Assembly: GCA_022266195.1 (NCBI GenBank)
Contig: WHVY01000005.1
Location: 5,084,001 to 5,148,000, forward strand
Direction: 5' to 3'
Source: Tetranychus cinnabarinus
Taxonomy: Eukaryota; Arthropoda; Arachnida; Trombidiformes; Tetranychidae
DNA: 64,000 nucleotides
How positions within the stretch are numbered: position 1 is the first letter of the stretch; every line of letters begins with the position of its first letter. The translations under genes and the position numbers were made by a program. The notes under the pieces were generated by a model. The model ran no database searches. It saw only the letters and a program-made list of their open reading frames with translations, and was not told where the DNA came from. Shown piece by piece: positions 58,081 to 64,000 of this stretch.

Positions 58081-60832
58081 TTATAAGAAAAATAAGGTGT
58101 TTGATAGTTCCTGACGATGCTCTCTGTGCAGAGCAGTTCCAGTTAGGAAAGCCAATTTATGAGCATATTGACATGGGGCTGGAACAGTGATAGTACCCTG
58201 TAAAAATGAAATGTAAAATGAATGAAAATAAATTAGATTCTAGTTTGAATGTAAAATGTGAAAATTTACTCACCGCCCAGTTGTAATAAATGTGACACAG
58301 TTTGTAGGCCAATTGTTGATGATTTATTGGAGACCAACCAGTGTTATCAGCAATGATGTTATACATTGTAGGATTAACAGTTCCTTGGCGAACCGACTGA
58401 CTGATCAAGTAAAAATCGTATCTTTCCTTTCTAGTCACAACGGAATCTATTTTTGTTCCTGGAGGTGGATTTTGTAGTTGGTGTTCACCAACTTTGTGGA
58501 AGAAACGAGCATTTACTCGTTTTGTAACAATGACAAAAGAGAATGAAGTTTTGGCCAGCTCAGCCCTTTCTCCTAGAAGTTTTTGTATTTCTCTCATTTC
58601 AACATTATAAACATGGGGAATTTGTCCTTCTGAAACGCCATCTCTGTATATTATAATTCGTTCAGGCCAACTACCATTATTTTTGATTACCCAATTTTTG
58701 ATGCCAGCTATCAAAGTGAACAGAGTTTTTAAATTTTCATGTCACAGATCATTGATAATTGTTGCTTAAAAATAAATCTTAGGTAAACTTACCTTTTAGA
58801 TTGTTAGCAAAATTTCCTGACAACTCATCACGATTTTGATGATAGGAAGTGCGGCAGAACCAACTTGTTGCTGCAGAATTGGAAGTGCAAACAAATGCTC
58901 CGACAGAATGACCTTTTCGCTGAGAGTCATGATAAGTATCATAGCCAACTATCATCCATCCCGGGCGCTGTAATGTAAGAATTTAGTAAAAATGTTATAA
59001 AATAAAAAACTAAACCATTTACGTCAATCAAAATCGTTAAATTAAACTATCGAATATAATTTGTATGAATTAAATGCCAATAAATTGTCTCCTGATATCT
59101 TTTAAATTCAACAATGAGAGAAACAATATATTCTAATAAATAGAGAAACAATTAAACTTACCGGAATTCCGATTCCCCAAGGCTCAGCTCCAAGTTTAGT
59201 AGACATTTGGATGAGTATTTTAGTGGCAACTGACATAAGATTTTTTTTGTTTGATATAACACGAGTTGTTATCACTTGCGAAGGAATTGGTTTTTCACAG
59301 CAAAAGTGTCTTTTGATTGTAGAGTATCTTTGTGGGTTATTATTGGGAACTATTGCGATTACTAAGTTATGTTTTGGATCAACTCGTTCACAAGCAGAAG
59401 CATATTGCGGTATCGAGTCTTCATGAACGACGACAACAGTTGGCGGACCAATATCAACACCCAATGGTCCAGAAACTTGCCTTAAACATCTGAAAAATTC
59501 TTCAACTATTTCTTTATCTCGTTTAAGTGCAAGCGTTACCCATTGCTGAAGAGCAACTGGACGTATCATTCGTTTGCTTCGAATCTCCCTTTCGAAGCTT
59601 CCGGTGGATTGTTGGTAAGGTACCTGAGCTTCATGAGTAAGTATCATCTCAGGAGGTAAAGTCCTTGCTCTGATCTCTTCCAAATTCTCCCGAAATTGTA
59701 TCCCCCAACCACCCATCTCAGCTTGGACTCTTTCATTAGAATTTATTTGTCGAATGAATCTAGTTAAATTTTCAGCTCGCTGTATTGGATCGAGTCTAGT
59801 CAAATCTCCGAGCGCTCGTTTAAATTGATTGTCCCTTGCCATCAAATCTGTTAATCCTGTCATTAAACAAAATTCTGGAACCAACAAAATTTCTTTCTTG
59901 TCGCCTCCCCGCATTTGTCTTTCAGTTGGTTGTACCAAAAGTAAAGGCTGAGTTCCGTCTCTTATACTTAAATTATATTGACCTCTATAATAGTCAGCTA
60001 AGGAGGTCATGGTGTTTCCTCGCTCAAATGTAAAGTCACCAGCGGTGCGTTCGAACGCAATGTCATCTATTTTATAAGTCTTGTTGTTATAAACTGTCAT
60101 TACAACACTAGTAGCTAATTCATTACGAGCCTTTTCTTGCCATCGCTCTCTTTCGTGTGTGCGTATCCTATTGAGGATATCTCGAGCAGTATCGTGGCGA
60201 ATAATTTTATTGATATTATCACACATCATCATGATTCCTCCATCATGTTCAGCAATGGCAGTTAAAATACCAGGCCATATATCAAGTCGATGATCTTGCA
60301 TAATCTTCTTCGCTCTAGGATTGTAATAGTTTCGACCAACCTGGGAAAAGCCTATATGCTCAAGATTCCGTCTCATCTGAGTATTGTATAATCTCAACAT
60401 TTCTGGATGTCCCCAAGAAACAGTTGATGTATACTTTATGGTTATACTAACAGTGGAACCATCTCGTCGTGTTCCAGACACGGTAACAGGCGTTGTATTG
60501 AGTTTACATAACGATTTAATTTCATTTCCACCATCGTAAACATAGGCTCTGTCGAAAACAGCGCGATTCTCGTAAATCAAACCTCTTCTTACCTTGACAT
60601 ATTCCACTTGTGGCTCGAAATCAACTCGGTATGAGTGGACTACTTGATCCTTGGGTACTATCAGCCTGAAATAGTTGGTCACAATTCTCATGCTTCCTTG
60701 GCCATCTCCAGTGGTTGTGTGAACTTCGGGAGGAATTGTATGAAGAGTCTCAGCAACTCGAAAAAGACCTGCACGAGTACGCGTTGCCGCTTCTTCACCT
60801 GGTGCAGCTCTGCCTCGACCACGACCTTCCAT
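58081..60832 (-). CDS. piwi: PIWI-clade Argonaute, copy B
   Basis: Exons 60832-59162, 58967-58793, 58707-58274 and 58197-58081 join in frame to 798 residues. Layout and phases equal copy A; exon 3 is one codon longer. The start MEGRGRGRAAPGEEA is RG-rich but shorter than in copy A. The PAZ has QPLLLVQPTERQMRGGDKK and LVPEFCLMTGL. The MID region has VIAIVPNNNPQRYSTIKRHF. PIWI residues are intact: VGYDTYHDS, YRDGVSEGQ and QYAHKLAFL, ending NTLFFL. Intron 1 (194 bp) is longer than in A (75 bp). The copy is closer to C than to A in several stretches. Likely an active piRNA-binding slicer, inferred from residues only. Confidence 0.94.
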
Positions 60833-61960
60833 TTTCACTTTATTGTTAACAATTTATAAGAAAATATTATTCACTAAAAAAGTTTAATACAAATTAAATG
60901 AAAATATCAATGACTATTATAAAACAAGAACAGGTTGTAAATCATTCAGCTGTTGTATGTGTGTCTAATGAACAGAAATACTGAATTGACCGAAATTTAT
61001 ATTGATTTCATGGACATGGGACATGATGATTAGATGAGAGAGCGATGAATTATCCATGGAATTGTTTTTCACCAAATCAAACAATTGAGATAATTGCGAA
61101 TGTAATTGAGCACAATAGAAAGTTAATTAAAGACACTTGAAATTGGTTACATGTTCAACCTAAAGGCAAACTTGCCGATTACTTGAAAATTGCATAAAAT
61201 AACAAGAAAAAGAATAAATTTTTGCCTTCTATTGCTGATAAAATCTTGAGGTTCAATTACATTTGTTAATTTGCCTCTATTTTTGGGAACTTATCAAAGA
61301 ACGAGATTCATTAACTTGTCATTATCATCACCTCCAACCAGTCTATCTGATCATTTGATCAAATTGAATATCAACATTGACATGGACATTGTACTGCTTA
61401 ATTAAAAATAGTAAACATTATTTGGGAAAAAATTGAATAAGCATTATTTGTATTAAGATATCAGATCCTTAATACTATCAGAAAAGTATCTAAAAAGTGA
61501 ATTCAATACGGTTATAAGATGTCTTATATCATGATACTGAAATGGTAATAAATTAATGAAAATTTAAGCTTGAATTCAGATATGTTTATAAGAAAACTCA
61601 ACTGCGAGAAAGACAATAATCAGGTTCTAAATGCAGAGCTAGATCGCTCTCAGTTAAATAACCTACTCGTATTTGTCTTTCAGTTGATTGCTTCAAAATA
61701 AAGGCTATTTTCCGTCTTCGATATTTATTCTAGATTTAATTTTATCAAAATCAGCCAAAGAAATATTGCGCGTAATTGTAATAATATAAAACTAAAAGGT
61801 ATGAAAGTTGAATACTATTACAAATATTAGATATTTATAATTTATATGCTAAATGAATGAAAAAGCCAGAATTAGATTGAAATCAATTTTAATAGTGCAT
61901 GTAAGATGAAAATAAGATGGGTTGCTGAAAATTTAAGATTGAATTTAAAATGTTGAAAGT
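60833..61960. other. Spacer between piwi B and piwi C
   Basis: About 1.1 kb, AT-rich. Around 61665-61730 there is a short stretch resembling a decayed piece of piwi PAZ coding (bases similar to those for LSVRQIR-like and KPLLLK-like codons in B), but it is too damaged to call. Otherwise the piwi B promoter and piwi C 3' UTR. Confidence 0.4.
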
Positions 61961-64000
61961 TTATAAGAAAAATAAGGTGTTTGATAGTTCCTGACGATGT
62001 TCCCTGTGTAGAGCAGTTCCAGTTAGAAGAGCCAATTTATGAGCATATTGACATGGGGCTGGGACAGTGATGGTTCCCTGTAAAAATGAAATGTAAAATG
62101 AATAAAAATAAATGCATTAGATCATTGGAATAATAAAGTTTGACTGAAAAATTTAGTGAAAATTCAATTACCGCCCAGTTGTAGTAAAGGTGACAAAGTT
62201 TGTAGGCCAATTGTTGATGATGGATTGCACGCCAACCAGAATTATCAGCAATGATATTGTACATTGTTGGATTAACAGTTCCTTGGCGAACCGACTGGCT
62301 GATCAAGTAAAAATCATATCGTTCTTTTCGTGTAATAATTGAATCAATTTTAGTTCCTGGAGGTGGATTTTGTAGTTGCCGTTCACCATAATTATGGAAG
62401 AATCGAGCATTTACTCGTTTTGTAACAATAATGAAGCAAAAATGAGTTTTTGCCAATTCCGGTCTTTCGCTCAGAACTTTCTGCATTTGCTTCATCTCAA
62501 CATTATAAACATAGGGAATTTGTCCCTCTGAAACGCCATCTCTATATATTATAATTTTTTCAGGCCATGAGCCTTTATTTTTGGCAATCCAATTCTTGAT
62601 GCCAGCTATCAATTATCATAGAAAAAATAGAATACATAATGAATTATTTCCTAATAGTTGAAGATTGTTTCAATGAAAACTCACCTTTCAGATTGGCAGC
62701 AAAATTCGCACACAGTTCTTCCCGGTTTTGATGGTAGGAAGTACGAGAGAACCAACTTGTTGCTGTGGCATTAGAAGTACTAACAAATCCACCGACAGAA
62801 TAGCCTCTTCGATCAGAGTCATGATAAGTATCATAACCGACAATCATACATCCTTTAGGCTGAAATATATGAAATGGAGAATAAAAAATAAACATTCAGT
62901 TAATTGACACAGCAATCAAGGTTTCATAAAGAAAAGGCATATTGAAACTTACCGGAATATGAATTCCCCAAGGCTCAGCTCCAAGTTTAGTAGACATTTG
63001 GATAAGTATTTTAGTGGCAACTGACATAAGATTTTTTTTGTTTGATAAAACACGAGTTGTTATAACTTGGGAAGGAATTGGTTTTTCACAGCAAAAGTGC
63101 TTTTTGATGGCTGAATATCTATCTCCGTTATTATTAGGAACGATAATAATTACAAGATTAGCATCAGCGGGAACAGCATTGCAAGCTGCAGAATAATCTG
63201 ATGCCCGGTCTCCATCAAGCGGAAATATTTTGGGTGCTGTAATTTCTATGCCAAGAGGACCACAGACTCTTCTCATGGAATCACTAAAGTCGTCTACAAG
63301 GGATTTATGGATTTTCTGAGCAATTAGAGCCCAAGGAAACTTAATAGCGACAGGTCTCAACATTTTTTTTGAACGTATTTCTCGTTCAAAATTACCAGTT
63401 TTTTGTTGATAAGGAGTGCCACTATTCTCACCACTTTCACCAAAAGTATGAATTTTTTCCCCTGGCAATAAAAGACCATTGACTTCCACTAATGATTCAC
63501 CGAATTGTAAGCCCCAACCACGCATCTCAGTTTGAACAGTTTCATTAGCGTTCACTTGTCGAATGAAACCAGTCAAATTTTGAGCTCTCTGTAATGGATC
63601 AAGTCTGGTCAAATCTCCGAGTGCTCTTTTGAATTGAAAATCGTCAATCATCGTTTTAGATAATCCAGTCATGGTGCAAAGCTCAGGGATCAACAAGATC
63701 TCTTTCTGTTCTCCTCCTCGCATTTGTCTTTCAGTTGGTTGTACCAAAAGTAAAGGCTGCCTTTTGTCTTTAATAGTTTTTTTATGTTGCGTTTCATAAT
63801 AAGTAGCCAAAGAAATCGTACCTTCTCTTCCTTCAAATGTATAAGTCTCAGGGTTTTTATCAAAAATGATGTCATCTACTCGGTAGGTTTTGTTATTATA
63901 TCTTGTCATTACAATCGAGCCTGATAGCTCTTTACGGGCCCTTTCTTTCTTGTCTCCTGGACCTCTGAATACTTGAGCAAGTACATCGAGAGCAGTATCG
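61961..64000 (-). CDS. piwi: PIWI-clade Argonaute, copy C (5' part beyond window)
   Basis: Exons 64000 (open)-62953, 62859-62685, 62605-62172 and 62077-61961 are in frame; the window cuts exon 1, so the N-terminal domain and any RG-rich end are unseen. Visible: ELSGSIVMTRYNNKTYRVDD, PAZ core QPLLLVQPTERQMRGGEQKE and LLIPELCTMTGLSK, MID NLVIIIVPNNNGDRYSAIKK, and the PIWI Asp residues in VGYDTYHDSD and YRDGVSEGQ plus His in QYAHK. Exon 2 is 175 bases in all three copies, and exons 3 and 4 match copy B in length. Spliceable and without frameshift, so probably functional. Confidence 0.92.

Noticed and set aside
1..64000. CRISPR arrays, operons, ribosome binding sites
   Set aside because: The window is eukaryotic nuclear DNA with spliceosomal introns; no regularly spaced repeats were seen.

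Overview
The window reads as arthropod nuclear DNA, most likely from a mite (spider-mite-like). It is AT-rich and gene-dense, with mostly 50-100 bp GT-AG introns. It carries a mitochondrial-clan P450 resembling the ecdysteroid enzyme CYP315A1 and three clustered PIWI genes. The mite placement is inference; the gene calls rest on reading the exons, and I checked that exon phases sum correctly at each junction.

Layout. 0-18 kb: a TRIC cation channel (-), ADP-dependent glucokinase (-), adenylate kinase 2 (+), a propeller-only integrin-alpha-like protein (+), a Gfo/Idh/MocA oxidoreductase (+), the heparan sulfate polymerase EXT2 (+) and a small SLIRP-like RRM protein (+). 17.9-20.1 kb: a rearranged patch with a 124-bp dispersed repeat, a 30-bp relic of a NUDT19 exon, two tandem tRNA-headed elements ending in GCAA-tetraloop hairpins and T6, and a NUDT19 copy lacking its catalytic exon. 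21.5-31 kb: a PHETA/Ses-type PH protein (+), SDA1 (-), a complete NUDT19 with a peroxisomal SKL end (+), a cysteine-rich multi-exon gene (-), the second 124-bp repeat copy, and a small secreted protein (-). 31.4-42.2 kb: one long P450 gene (-) with three introns of about 2.7-2.8 kb, one of which holds plus-strand exon-like pieces. 42-48 kb: mostly noncoding, with a purine-rich GAT/GAA repeat. 48-64 kb: DDX54 helicase (-), then three piwi paralogs (-) with identical exon layout. SBDS (+) and mevalonate kinase (-) sit between the first and second piwi copies, and their coding ends overlap by 12 bp.

The genes do not form one pathway. Loose themes are ribosome biogenesis (SDA1, DDX54, SBDS), nucleotide/CoA and sugar metabolism (AK2, ADPGK, NUDT19, MVK), and transposon silencing (piwi). 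The least explained features are the tandem tRNA-headed elements, the propeller-only integrin-like gene, the cysteine-rich gene and the exons nested in the P450 intron.
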